Below, in pieces: positions 1-9,108 of a DNA stretch of 64,000 nt. Location: assembly GCA_049273695.1 (NCBI GenBank), contig JBASRE010000050.1, forward strand, positions 65,512-129,511, read 5' to 3'. The first letter of the stretch is position 1. Every line of letters starts with the position of its first letter. Position numbers and translations under genes: made by a program. Below the pieces are notes generated by a model. The model searched no databases, had not been told where the DNA came from, and was given only the letters and a program-made list of their open reading frames with translations. This DNA comes from UBA11740 sp049273695 (lineage in GTDB: Bacteria; Acidobacteriota; Blastocatellia; Pyrinomonadales; Pyrinomonadaceae).

Positions 1-186
1 ACGGCGTGCCAGCAGGTTTGCCCGACGGAAGCGATCGTGTTCGGCAACATCAACGATCCGAACAGCAAGGTTTCGAAATTAAAAGCGCTCGAGCGCGATT
101 ACGGATTGCTCGCTGAACTGAACACGCGGCCAAGGACAACATATTTGGCGGCGTTGCGGAATCCGAATCCGGAAATCAAATCTTGA
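1..186 (+). CDS. actB: Alternative complex III subunit B, C-terminal end (partial)
   Basis: The frame is open from base 1 and ends at TGA 184-186, giving the last 61 residues. It begins with TACQQVCPTEAIVFG, the last cluster-binding stretch of a ferredoxin-type 4Fe-4S domain (Cys-x3-Cys-Pro). A short polar tail typical of the FeS part of ActB/PsrB-like proteins follows. ActB is a fused molybdopterin-like and iron-sulfur subunit of the quinol:cytochrome c oxidoreductase ACIII and sits on the outer face of the membrane. The assignment depends mainly on the next genes being actC, actD, actE and actF in the usual order. The start lies outside the window. A separate PsrB-like subunit cannot be excluded from this fragment alone. 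Confidence 0.8.
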   Translation, partial: TACQQVCPTEAIVFGNINDPNSKVSKLKALERDYGLLAELNTRPRTTYLAALRNPNPEIKS

Positions 187-208
187 ACTGAAATCTAGGA
201 TTCGCTTT

Positions 209-308
209 TTGTTCTTTGTACTTCGTTCTTTGTACTTGGTCGTCTAGCCGAGTTGAACGCTCAACATTAAAAACGGAACAAAGCAACAAGTTCAAAGTAC
301 AAAGCACG
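209..308. repeat. Heptad-word inverted repeat between actB and actC
   Basis: The left arm repeats GTTCTTTGTACTTC-like 14-mers (two 7-base words). The right arm (about 270-308) holds the reverse complement, AAGTTCAAAGTACAAAGC. The two arms can form a long hairpin in the actB-actC gap. It belongs to the word-repeat family found throughout the window but uses its own word. Confidence 0.6.
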
Positions 309-319
309 CTTTTCTGAGA

Positions 320-1702
320 ATGGACGAACCACGCGACCAACACACATCGATTCACGGGACGCATCCCGTGGTCGGGACTGAGCTGACCTTCGGCTCAGTC
401 ACCGACAAAATCAGCTCGATCGTCTTGAAGCGCAAGACGCCGATTGGCTGGTTCGTCGGTTTTGCGATCTCGTTCGTGTTGTTCCAGTTGTTGCTCCTGA
501 CGATCACCAGCCTCCTGTTTGAAGGCATTGGTTTGTGGGGGGTCAACGTGCCGGTGGCGTGGGGCCTCGACATTCTGAACTTCGTCTGGTGGATCGGAAT
601 TGGTCACGCGGGCACTTTGATTTCGGCGATTCTGCTGTTGCTGCGACAGAAGTGGCGCACCTCGATCAACCGATTCGCTGAAGCGATGACCTTATTCGCC
701 GTCGCGCAGGCGGGAATGTTTCCCATCATGCACCTCGGCCGGCCGTGGCTCGCGTACTGGCTGTTTCCGTATCCGAACACGATGGGCATCTGGCCGCAGT
801 TCCGCAGTCCTTTGATGTGGGACGTGTTTGCGGTTTCGACTTATGCGACCGTGTCGGCGCTGTTTTGGTTCATTGGATTGATTCCCGATTTCGCCACGCT
901 GCGCGACCGCGCGAAGAGCAAAGCGTTCCGAATGATTTACGGAATGTTGGCGATGGGCTGGCGCGGTTCCGCGCGACACTGGCATCGCTACGAGATGGCT
1001 TACCTGCTGCTCGCCGGGTTGGCGACGCCGCTCGTGCTTTCCGTGCACACCATCGTCAGCTTCGACTTTGCCGTCGGCATTATTCCGGGATGGCACGCGA
1101 CGATCTTTCCACCCTACTTCGTGGCCGGCGCGATCTACGCGGGCTTCGCCATGGTTTTGCTGCTGACGATTCCGTTGCGGCTGGTTTACGGCCTTGAGAG
1201 CTTCATCACCATGCGTCACATGCACAACATGGCGAAGGTGATGCTCGCGACCGGCCTAATCGTTGTGTACGGCTACATGATGGAAGCGTTCTTCGGCTGG
1301 TACAGCGGTAACCCGTACGAGAGTTTCATGATTTGGAACCGCATGCACGGGCCTTACGCCCTCTACTACTGGGCGCTGATTCTGTGCAACGGGCTGGTGC
1401 CGCAACTGCTTTGGATTAAGAAAGTGCGATCGAATCTGCTGGCGCTGTGGCTGATTTCGTTCGTGGTAAGCATCGGGATGTGGCTGGAAAGATTCGTGAT
1501 CGTCGTCACAAGTTTGCATCGCGAATACCTGCCGTCGTCGTGGGGATTCTACGAACCGACGCGTTGGGATTGGGCGATGTTCATCGGCACGATCGGATTC
1601 TTTCTCAGCCTGGTGTTTCTGTTTATTCGCTTCCTGCCGATGATTTCGATTTTTGAGATGCGCACGATTTTACCGGAAGCGGAGGTTGAGGAAGAAAAGT
1701 AA
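320..1702 (+). CDS. actC: Alternative complex III membrane subunit C, NrfD family
   Basis: This 460-residue protein is highly hydrophobic, with about ten predicted transmembrane helices. It matches the NrfD/PsrC-like membrane subunit of alternative complex III, which binds quinol and passes electrons to the FeS and heme subunits. Recognisable stretches are FVWWIGIGHAGTLISAILLL near residue 90, GRPWLAYWLFPYPN near 143, and a later WYSGNPYE. The N-terminal 45 residues are polar and cytoplasmic. The gene follows actB and is followed by actD, as in other ACIII operons. The spacer before it is filled by a palindromic repeat, so the start ATG at 320 has no strong Shine-Dalgarno sequence. Length is normal for the family. 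Confidence 0.92.
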   Translation: MDEPRDQHTSIHGTHPVVGTELTFGSVTDKISSIVLKRKTPIGWFVGFAISFVLFQLLLLTITSLLFEGIGLWGVNVPVAWGLDILNFVWWIGIGHAGTLISAILLLLRQKWRTSINRFAEAMTLFAVAQAGMFPIMHLGRPWLAYWLFPYPNTMGIWPQFRSPLMWDVFAVSTYATVSALFWFIGLIPDFATLRDRAKSKAFRMIYGMLAMGWRGSARHWHRYEMAYLLLAGLATPLVLSVHTIVSFDFAVGIIPGWHATIFPPYFVAGAIYAGFAMVLLLTIPLRLVYGLESFITMRHMHNMAKVMLATGLIVVYGYMMEAFFGWYSGNPYESFMIWNRMHGPYALYYWALILCNGLVPQLLWIKKVRSNLLALWLISFVVSIGMWLERFVIVVTSLHREYLPSSWGFYEPTRWDWAMFIGTIGFFLSLVFLFIRFLPMISIFEMRTILPEAEVEEEK

Positions 1703-1715
1703 GAAAAGACTTATT

Positions 1716-1829
1716 TGACATTTGGCATTTGAGATTTGGCATTTTGAAAATTCTATTGCGCGATTCGATGGCGTTGGCACGCTCGGTTCTTCAAATGTCG
1801 AGATACCAAATCTCAAATGCCAAATGTCA
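1716..1829. repeat. Heptad-word inverted repeat between actC and actD
   Basis: There is a perfect 24-bp inverted repeat. The left arm at 1716-1739 begins TGACATTTGGCATTTG and its exact reverse complement lies at 1806-1829. The arms are near-tandem 7-mers (GACATTT, GGCATTT, GAGATTT, GGCATTT). The loop is about 66 bp. Confidence 0.75.
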
Positions 1830-1846
1830 GATAGCTCTGTTGCTTC

Positions 1847-2395
1847 ATGAAGAAAGCTGACACACAACCGAAGCTCTACGGCGTCATGGCCCAGTTCGAT
1901 AATCCGAGTCAGCTGGTCGCGGCGGCGCGCTCTGCGTACGAGGCGGGCTATCGGCAGATTAACGGCTACTCGCCGTTTCCGATCGAAGAATTGGACGAAG
2001 CGATTGGTTTCAAGCGTACGACGCTGCCGTACATTGTGTTTGCGGGTGGGGTGTTGGGCGCCCTCGGCGGCTTCTTCATGCAGTACTGGATGGAAGTGGT
2101 GGACTATCCCCTCATCGTGGGAGGCAAACCATTCAATAGCTGGCCGGCGTTCATTCCGATCACTTTTGAATGCACGATTCTGGGAGCCGCGTTCGCGGCC
2201 GTGTTCGGCATGTTGGCGCTGAACAAGCTGCCGCAGCCCTATCACCCGGTTTTCAACGCGCCGAGCTTTGCCCTGGCGACGCGCGACAGTTTCTTCCTGG
2301 TGATCGAAGCAAAGGATGTGAAGTTCAAGCACGATGAAGCCGTGCGGTTTCTGAAGAATTTGGACCCGAGGGAAGTGGTGGATGTTGAGCTTTAA
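1847..2395 (+). CDS. actD: Alternative complex III subunit D (DUF3341)
   Basis: This 182-residue protein has a soluble N-terminal half containing PKLYGVMAQFDNPSQLVAAA and two hydrophobic helices, around residues 64-85 and 108-128. That is the DUF3341 layout of ActD, a small membrane subunit of alternative complex III that anchors the complex and contacts ActC. It lies between actC and actE in the standard order. The start ATG at 1847 is the first in frame after the repeat-filled spacer. Length and motif spacing are ordinary. Confidence 0.9.
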   Translation: MKKADTQPKLYGVMAQFDNPSQLVAAARSAYEAGYRQINGYSPFPIEELDEAIGFKRTTLPYIVFAGGVLGALGGFFMQYWMEVVDYPLIVGGKPFNSWPAFIPITFECTILGAAFAAVFGMLALNKLPQPYHPVFNAPSFALATRDSFFLVIEAKDVKFKHDEAVRFLKNLDPREVVDVEL

Positions 2396-2398
2396 GAA

Positions 2399-2632
2399 AG
2401 TGAGCAGTGAGCAGTGAGCGGTGAGCAGTTATTTGGAGTGAGACGGCAATCCCGATTGTTATCGGGAGACACCGCTTTGCTTTCGCCGTGTGCTTCGGCC
2501 GATCCAAAGCGCCGTCGCCGCAACGCTGCCACCCCAGCGGGGCTGCCCCGCTGGGGACCCCGGCCTAATCCGGCACACTCCAGATTGGTGCTAGTTCTCT
2601 TACTGCTCACTGCTCACTGCTCACTGCTCACC
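2399..2632. repeat. Composite palindrome with GTGAGCA heptamer arms
   Basis: Four near-perfect GTGAGCA units (about 2399-2432) and four TGCTCAC units (about 2602-2632) form inverted arms. Between them lie a CCCCAGCGGGG/CCCCGCTGGGG hairpin (2531-2560) and GCGCC/CACTCC pieces that recur near 26.2 and 52.3 kb. The right arm is read as coding sequence for the ActE signal peptide. Confidence 0.75.
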
Positions 2633-3193
2633 GGTTGCCGCCGAGACATGCAGGATCAGCCGCGCATGAAACCGTATCGGGCGAACTCGTTTCAAAATGG
2701 TTCGCAACCGCTGGTTGAAGGCACAGTGCCGCGCGGTTACTTGAGAGAGAATCGCGAATTCTATTTTGGAAAGAAATTAACGGCAGGAAGTCTGAGCGGA
2801 GAGCAGCAAAGTCAGCGACCCGGCGAAACAACGCCCGGCACCGGCCTCACCGCTTTTCCGGACGATGTCGAGACGATTCCAATGACGATTACGAAGGCGG
2901 ATTTGGATCGCGGACAGGAGCGCTACAACATCTACTGCTCGGTCTGTCATGGGATGACGGGTTACGGCGACGGGATTGTCGCGCGTCGCGGATTCAATCG
3001 GCCTTCGCCGGCGAGTTATCACCAGGATCGTCTGCGCCAGGCGCCGGTCGGACATTTCTTTGACGTTATGACGAACGGCTGGGGCGCCATGCCGAGCTAC
3101 GCTTCGCAAGTTCCCGTCGAAGATCGCTGGCGCATCGCCGCATACGTTCGCGCTTTGCAGTTGAGTCAGATGAAGCAGCAGGAAACGAAGTGA
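2588..3193 (+). CDS. actE: Alternative complex III monoheme cytochrome c subunit E, lipoprotein
   Basis: This is a class I-like cytochrome c. The heme motif CSVCHG lies near residue 117 and a likely Met ligand in GAMPSYASQ about 50 residues later. It carries electrons from ActB towards the cytochrome c domain of CoxB. The GTG start at 2588 (or TTG 2585) gives a compact lipoprotein signal ending in LLTGC, so the mature N-terminus would be a lipidated Cys. The frame is open back to 2414, but that part is repeat DNA. ATG 2648 would lose the signal peptide. The TAHCSLLT part of the signal is encoded by the heptamer array. The start choice is therefore uncertain, while the family call is firm. Confidence 0.82.
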   Translation: MLVLLLLTAHCSLLTGCRRDMQDQPRMKPYRANSFQNGSQPLVEGTVPRGYLRENREFYFGKKLTAGSLSGEQQSQRPGETTPGTGLTAFPDDVETIPMTITKADLDRGQERYNIYCSVCHGMTGYGDGIVARRGFNRPSPASYHQDRLRQAPVGHFFDVMTNGWGAMPSYASQVPVEDRWRIAAYVRALQLSQMKQQETK

Positions 3194-3200
3194 TTCTAAG

Positions 3201-3292
3201 CCCCTCTCCGCTAGCGGAGAGGGGTTGGGGGAGAGGTTAAGGCACGACGGCCAACCCCACCCCTTTATCCCCTCCCCGCGTGCGGAGAGGGG
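3201..3292. repeat. CCCTCTCC palindromic repeat between actE and actF
   Basis: The hairpin CCCCTCTCCGC-TAGC-GGAGAGGGG is followed by TTGGGGGAGAGG and, after a spacer, CCCTCCCCGCG-TGCGGAGAGGGG. The same family occurs at 37314-37412, where it encodes a protein tail, and as a short form at 15108-15131. Confidence 0.75.
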
Positions 3293-3307
3293 AAACCCAA
3301 AGAGCTT

Positions 3308-4492
3308 ATGATTCAGGGCTACACACCTCCGGCAGATCTTACTCGCGTGCGCAACATCGCGCTCGGCGTCGGCATTGTGTTTACGCTCGTGATGATCGTG
3401 GGCGCGCTATTCGATCGCCCACATTTCTTTCACGGTTATCTGGTTGGATACATTTTCTGGGTCGGCATCACCGTCGGCAGTCTGGCGCTGCTCATGCTGC
3501 AACACTTAACCGGCGGCGCATGGGGACTGGTCATCCGTCGCGTGCTCGAAGCTTCTACGCGCACGCTGCCGCTGATGATTCTGCTGTTTGTGCCGATCAT
3601 CATCGGCCTCAATCACATTTATGCGTGGACCGATCCGGCGGTCATGAATAAGACGGAGGCGTTGCAGAAAAAGGCCGCCGCATATCTGAATCCGTCGTTC
3701 TTCATCATTCGCGCGGCGATCTATTTCGCCATCTGGTCGGCTCTGGCCATGGTTTTGAACTGGCTCTCGCTTCAGCAAGACCGCGGCGCGGGACGAAAAG
3801 TAAAGAAGAAGATGCAGATGGTTAGCGGCCCGGGACTCGGATTTCTAATCCTGAGCGTCACGTTTGCGGCGGTTGATTGGGCGATGTCGCTTGATCCGGC
3901 GTGGTACTCAACCATCTACGGATTGATTTTTGTCGCCTCCTGGAGCTTGAGTGCGCTCGCGTTTACCACTTTGGTGATGACCTGGTTGTCGGTGCGCGCG
4001 CCGATGAACACAGTCGTCCAGCGGTCGCATTATCACGATTGGGGAAACCTGACGCTGGCGCTGGTAATGCTTTGGACGTACTTCGCGTTCTCGCAGTACT
4101 TGATCATCTGGTCGGCAAACTTACCTGAGGAAACGACGTGGTACGTTGCGCGCGCGCGCGGCGGGTGGGGCAAGATCGCCTTAATCATCGTGATTCTGCA
4201 ATTCGCATTTCCGTTCATGACGCTTTTGTCGCGGGCGACGAAAAAGAGCGCGCAGAAGTTGGCGATGCTCGCCGGTCTGATTCTGGTGATGCGAATCCTC
4301 GATGCGATTTGGCTGGTTGAACCAACCTACAGCCACGGTCATTTTGTTTTGAACTGGATGGATTTTGTCGCGCCGATTGCGATTGGCGGACTTTGGATCG
4401 GAATGTTCGCCTGGCAATTGCAGAAGCGGCCGCTGCTGCCGATTAACGATCCGCAATTGGAGCAGGCTTTGGTTGCACACGCAGGACACTGA
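3308..4492 (+). CDS. actF: Alternative complex III membrane subunit F
   Basis: This 394-residue protein has about ten hydrophobic helices. It corresponds to ActF, the second large NrfD-like quinol-binding subunit of alternative complex III. Visible family features are GYLVGYIFWVGITVGSLALL (residues 40-60), the loop AWTDPAVMN near 106, and SQYLIIWSANLPEETTWY around 262. The last is the conserved stretch that lines the proton path in this subunit. It follows actE and precedes the oxidase genes. The start ATG 3308 is just after a CCCTCTCC palindrome. Length is normal. Confidence 0.9.
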   Translation: MIQGYTPPADLTRVRNIALGVGIVFTLVMIVGALFDRPHFFHGYLVGYIFWVGITVGSLALLMLQHLTGGAWGLVIRRVLEASTRTLPLMILLFVPIIIGLNHIYAWTDPAVMNKTEALQKKAAAYLNPSFFIIRAAIYFAIWSALAMVLNWLSLQQDRGAGRKVKKKMQMVSGPGLGFLILSVTFAAVDWAMSLDPAWYSTIYGLIFVASWSLSALAFTTLVMTWLSVRAPMNTVVQRSHYHDWGNLTLALVMLWTYFAFSQYLIIWSANLPEETTWYVARARGGWGKIALIIVILQFAFPFMTLLSRATKKSAQKLAMLAGLILVMRILDAIWLVEPTYSHGHFVLNWMDFVAPIAIGGLWIGMFAWQLQKRPLLPINDPQLEQALVAHAGH

Positions 4493-4533
4493 GAACAGAA
4501 GGCAGACGGCAGGAGGCAGACAGCATTGGGCAG
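4492..4533. repeat. Heptad-word array (AAGGCAG type)
   Basis: Near-tandem 7-mers AAGGCAG, ACGGCAG, GAGGCAG and ACAGCAT start at the actF stop codon. A related array lies at 5124-5160 and a reverse-oriented one at 49587-49622. Confidence 0.55.
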
Positions 4534-4537
4534 GATT

Positions 4538-4595
4538 GTTTAGAGGCGGGCTACCGCCCGCCCCTGATTCGTCGGGCAGTAGCCCGACTCTAAAC
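4538..4595. repeat. TTTAGAG...CTCTAAA REP-like palindrome, copy 1
   Basis: The element reads GTTTAGAGGCGGGCTACCGCCCGCC, about 10 bp, then GTCGGGCAGTAGCCCGACTCTAAAC. Two inner hairpins are enclosed by an outer GTTTAGAG/CTCTAAAC pair. Other copies are at 9040-9096 and 14267-14333, with half or variant copies at 6243-6264 and 52318-52371. Confidence 0.8.
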
Positions 4596-4611
4596 GACAC
4601 GGAATTCTAAA

Positions 4612-5151
4612 ATGGCAGAGCGCGATCACAAGATGCACGTCACCGAGACGCCCGACACGTCGCACATCAAGAACATCGATGTGACGCACGAGAAGAGCGA
4701 CGTTGATGTCGGCAGTATCGCGAAGTTCGTCATCGCGCTGCTGGTGCTCACGATTGCCACGCACATCGGTTTGTGGGGCATGTTTCGCCTGCTGCAAAAG
4801 CAAGAAACGGAAAAAGAGCAGACACAGCATCGGTCTCCTTTAGCGCCGACCGCTGACGAGCGCCAGCCCCCTGAACCGCGTTTGCAAGGCGCGCCGGGCT
4901 TTGCCGAAAGTCTTGAAAAAGCAGCGCCGGGCCAACACGAAGAACGCAAGTTTCAGACGGCGAACAAAGGATTCGACACGCCAAAGGATCCGCTGTGGGA
5001 GATCAGAGTCTTGCGCAAACAATGGAATCACGTGCTGGAACACGGGCCGACCGACGAACACGGTCAACGCTTCGGCTTGCCGATCGAACAAGCGAAGGAA
5101 GAGGTGTTGAAGCAACTGGGAAAACAGAAGGCAGAAAGCAAAAGGCCGTAG
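4612..5151 (+). CDS. Small single-helix membrane protein of the ACIII-oxidase cluster
   Basis: I do not recognise a named family. The 179-residue protein has a polar N-terminus rich in His and Asp, one transmembrane segment (about residues 42-63, FVIALLVLTIATHIGLWGMF), and a long charged outer part. That part includes PKDPLWEIRVLRKQWNHVLEHG and ends IEQAKEEVLKQL. It sits between actF and the SCO gene, so a role as an accessory or assembly subunit of ACIII or the oxidase is inferred. Its last nine residues are encoded by the heptad array at 5124-5160, so the native C-terminus may have been changed. No cofactor motif is visible. Confidence 0.75.
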   Translation: MAERDHKMHVTETPDTSHIKNIDVTHEKSDVDVGSIAKFVIALLVLTIATHIGLWGMFRLLQKQETEKEQTQHRSPLAPTADERQPPEPRLQGAPGFAESLEKAAPGQHEERKFQTANKGFDTPKDPLWEIRVLRKQWNHVLEHGPTDEHGQRFGLPIEQAKEEVLKQLGKQKAESKRP

Positions 5152-5162
5152 GCAGGAAGCAA

Positions 5163-5313
5163 CCATGAGACACGAAGACACGGGGACACGGAGACGCGGA
5201 GAAAATCAGCAACGGGTGCGAAACTTGTTTTGCGAGTTTCTCCGTGTCTCCGTGTCCCCGTGTCTCCGCGTCCTCTTGCTTCTGCTCACTGCTCACTGCT
5301 CACTGCTCACTGT
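5163..5313. repeat. 8-bp word inverted repeat followed by a GTGAGCA-type array
   Basis: The left arm GACACGAA-GACACGGG-GACACGGA pairs with the right arm CTCCGTGT-CTCCGTGT-CCCCGTGT, both with an 8-base period. Four TGCTCAC units follow at about 5284-5313. The entire element is read through as the N-terminus of the SCO protein. Confidence 0.75.
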
Positions 5314-6148
5314 TTTCGGCCAGCCCGGCGTCCCGCCGTTGAACTCGCCTTTGTACGGCGCGCGCCATGAGGCAGGGAGTGTCTCGACCGGACTGCCGCC
5401 GATTTTGAAAGAGATCGGTATCGATCAACGTCTGAACGAGCAAGTGCCACTCGATGCGGTCTTCAAAGATGACCAGGGTCGCGAAGTGCGGCTGGGGGAA
5501 TACTTCAAAGGTAAGCCGGTCGTTTTGGCGCTGGTTTATTACGCATGTCCGCAGCTCTGCAACCAGATCCTGATCGGCACGCTGACTTCGGTGCGGCAGG
5601 TTTCGTTCAACGCCGGCGAAGACTATCAAATCGTCGCGATCAGTTTTGATCCGCGCGAGACGCCGCAACTGGCCGCGGCCAAGAAACAAACTTACGTGAA
5701 GGCCTACAACCGCGCGAGCGCCAATGCCGGCTGGCACTTTTTGACCGGCGACGATGCGAACATCAAGCGCGTGACTGACGCGGTGGGCTTCCGCTACAAG
5801 TGGGACGAAAAGACGAACCAGTTTGCGCACGCGAGCGGCGTCTTTGTGCTAACGCCGGAAGGAAAGCTCGCGCGCTACTTCTATGGCATTGAATATCCGC
5901 ATCATTGGATGCGGCTCGCATTAGTCGAGGCTTCGCAGAGTCACATCGGCACGCCCGTCGATACGCTGATGTTGTACTGCTATCACTACGACCCGGCGAC
6001 CGGAAAGTACGGCGCGTCCGTGATGAATGGCATGAAGGTCGCCGGCGTGATCACGGTCGGATTGATCGTCGGAATGTTGTTGAAGTTGCGAAGGCGAAGT
6101 GGTTATCAGTTGGGAACGAAAGACGCTGGACAAGTGAGTTCTTTGTGA
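5165..6148 (+). CDS. SCO1/SenC-type copper chaperone for cytochrome oxidase
   Basis: This is a membrane-anchored thioredoxin-fold protein that delivers copper to the CuA site of CoxB. The CxxxC copper motif is in YYACPQLCNQ (near residue 127) and the conserved His is in FAHASGVFVLTPEGK (near 221). A C-terminal helix (VITVGLIVGMLLKLRRR) may be a second anchor. ATG 5165 has an AGGAAG Shine-Dalgarno sequence, but the first 50 or so residues are entirely repeat DNA. GTG 5252 or TTG 5276 could also start a shorter protein whose signal peptide, LLLLLTAHCSLLTVFG, comes from the heptamer array. It lies directly before coxB. Confidence 0.85.
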   Translation: MRHEDTGTRRRGENQQRVRNLFCEFLRVSVSPCLRVLLLLLTAHCSLLTVFGQPGVPPLNSPLYGARHEAGSVSTGLPPILKEIGIDQRLNEQVPLDAVFKDDQGREVRLGEYFKGKPVVLALVYYACPQLCNQILIGTLTSVRQVSFNAGEDYQIVAISFDPRETPQLAAAKKQTYVKAYNRASANAGWHFLTGDDANIKRVTDAVGFRYKWDEKTNQFAHASGVFVLTPEGKLARYFYGIEYPHHWMRLALVEASQSHIGTPVDTLMLYCYHYDPATGKYGASVMNGMKVAGVITVGLIVGMLLKLRRRSGYQLGTKDAGQVSSL

Positions 6149-6264
6149 CCTCTCCGTGCCTCTGTGGTGAATGACTATTAGAAAAAGCCACCACAGAGAC
6201 ACCGAGATCCACAAAGACACAGAGAGTTGAAGATCAGATAACGTCGGGCAGTGGCCCGACTCAA
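6149..6264. repeat. CACAGAGACAC inverted repeat plus half REP palindrome
   Basis: The arms CTCCGTGCCTCTGTGGTG and CACCACAGAGACACCGAG flank a short loop. A lone GTCGGGCAGTGGCCCGAC hairpin (6243-6260) then ends just before coxB. A longer copy of the CACAGAG family is at 55553-55654. Confidence 0.65.
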
Positions 6265-6267
6265 GTG

Positions 6268-7287
6268 ATGATGTTGATGTTGTTACTGCAATCCTGGATT
6301 CCATTTATTCCTGAAAGCGCGTCGACACTTTCGGACGACGTGGACGCGGTGTATTTCTACATCTCGGGCGTCACGGTCTTCTTCGTGACGTTGATTTCGC
6401 TCGTCATCATCTTCTTCGTTATCCGCTATCGCCGCCGCAACCCGTTCGAAATTCCGCGGCCCGTGGAAGGCTCGACCAAACTCGAAACGCTTTGGTCGGT
6501 AATTCCCCTGGTCATTGCGATGACGATCTTTGTCTGGGGCGCGAAAGTTTATTTTGCGCAGTACCGTCCGCCGGAACATGCGATGGAGGTTTACGTCGTC
6601 GGCAAACAGTGGATGTGGAAGTTCCAGCACACGACCGGCCAGCGCGAAATCAACGAACTGCACGTGCCCGTCGGTCGCAAGGTCAAGTTGATCATGACGA
6701 CGGAAGACGTAATCCACGACCTTTTCTTTCCGGCGTTTCGGAACAAGATGGACGTGGTCCCCGGCAAGTACACCGTTCAGTGGTTCGAGGCGACAAAGCC
6801 CGGCCGCTATCACTTTTTCTGCGCCGAGTACTGCGGCATGAATCATTCGGGCATGCGCGGCTACATCGAAGTCATGGAGCCGGCAGCTTTCGACAATTGG
6901 CTGAGCGGCAATGCAAACGCGGCGTCGCCGGCGGCGGTCGGACATTCGCTTTACGAATCGCTCGGCTGCGCGTCATGTCACGGCGCCAATGCGGAAGGCG
7001 GACGCGGGCCGACGCTGCTCGGCGTGTTTGGCAGCAATCGGGTGCTCAATAACAATCAAACGGCGAGAGCCGATGAAGGTTATCTCCGCGAATCGATTAT
7101 CAATCCGCAGGCGAAGATCGTCACCGGCTTTGGGCCGATCATGCCGTCGTTCCAGGGGCAAGTAACCGAAGAGCAGCTTTTGAGTCTGGTCGCGTACATC
7201 AAGTCGCTTTCGATAACGCGGCCGGAAACGCCAACAGCAAAGCCACCGGCGACGGGAACGCCGCAAAGCGCGAACCCGGTGCGGTGA
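6268..7287 (+). CDS. coxB: Cytochrome c oxidase subunit II with fused cytochrome c (caa3 type)
   Basis: This 339-residue protein has two N-terminal transmembrane helices (about residues 27-52 and 72-92), a cupredoxin domain and a cytochrome c domain. The CuA ligands are in FCAEYCGMNHSGM (near residue 186). Heme c is bound by CASCHG (near 233), with a Met ligand in PIMPSFQG. The fusion defines a caa3-type enzyme that takes electrons from ActE or soluble cytochrome c and feeds CuA. GTG 6265 and ATG 6271 are equivalent start candidates, with no clear Shine-Dalgarno sequence. The C-terminal tail is rich in Pro, Thr and Ala. Confidence 0.93.
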   Translation: MMLMLLLQSWIPFIPESASTLSDDVDAVYFYISGVTVFFVTLISLVIIFFVIRYRRRNPFEIPRPVEGSTKLETLWSVIPLVIAMTIFVWGAKVYFAQYRPPEHAMEVYVVGKQWMWKFQHTTGQREINELHVPVGRKVKLIMTTEDVIHDLFFPAFRNKMDVVPGKYTVQWFEATKPGRYHFFCAEYCGMNHSGMRGYIEVMEPAAFDNWLSGNANAASPAAVGHSLYESLGCASCHGANAEGGRGPTLLGVFGSNRVLNNNQTARADEGYLRESIINPQAKIVTGFGPIMPSFQGQVTEEQLLSLVAYIKSLSITRPETPTAKPPATGTPQSANPVR

Positions 7288-7298
7288 GGTAAACGGGA

Positions 7299-7350
7299 AA
7301 ACGGTACGCGCGCCTCTGGCGCGCTTCAGCACGCCGGAGGCTGCGTACCG
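7299..7350. repeat. GGTACGC palindrome between coxB and coxA
   Basis: GGTACGCGCGCC-TCT-GGCGCGC and GCACGCCGGAGGCTGCGTACC form an outer inverted pair (GGTACGC/GCGTACC) around inner hairpins. A related copy is at 10671-10724. Confidence 0.65.
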
Positions 7351-7363
7351 ACACGTAATCGAA

Positions 7364-9028
<1,665 letters not shown>

Positions 9029-9039
9029 TTTTGTGTTTC

Positions 9040-9096
9040 GTTTAGAGGCGGGCTACCGCCCGCCCAGTACTGTCGGGCAGTAGCCCGACTCTAAAC
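9040..9096. repeat. TTTAGAG...CTCTAAA REP-like palindrome, copy 2
   Basis: Nearly identical to the copy at 4538-4595: GTTTAGAGGCGGGCTACCGCCCG, spacer, then GTCGGGCAGTAGCCCGACTCTAAAC. It lies in the coxA-coxC gap and ends 12 bp before the coxC start. Confidence 0.8.
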
Positions 9097-9108
9097 AGGA
9101 CGATACGT

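Noticed and set aside
692..1225. Long minus-strand frame opposite actC
   Set aside because: It is a composition shadow rich in Arg/His/Gln with no domain, lying wholly antisense to a clear membrane protein.
2414..2587. In-frame extension of actE upstream to 2414
   Set aside because: It is entirely repeat and hairpin DNA and would place a long basic stretch ahead of a good lipoprotein signal.
2399..2632. Short direct repeats with regular spacing, considered as a CRISPR array
   Set aside because: The repeat unit is only 7 bp with no unique spacers, and the arms are inverted. No cas genes are nearby.
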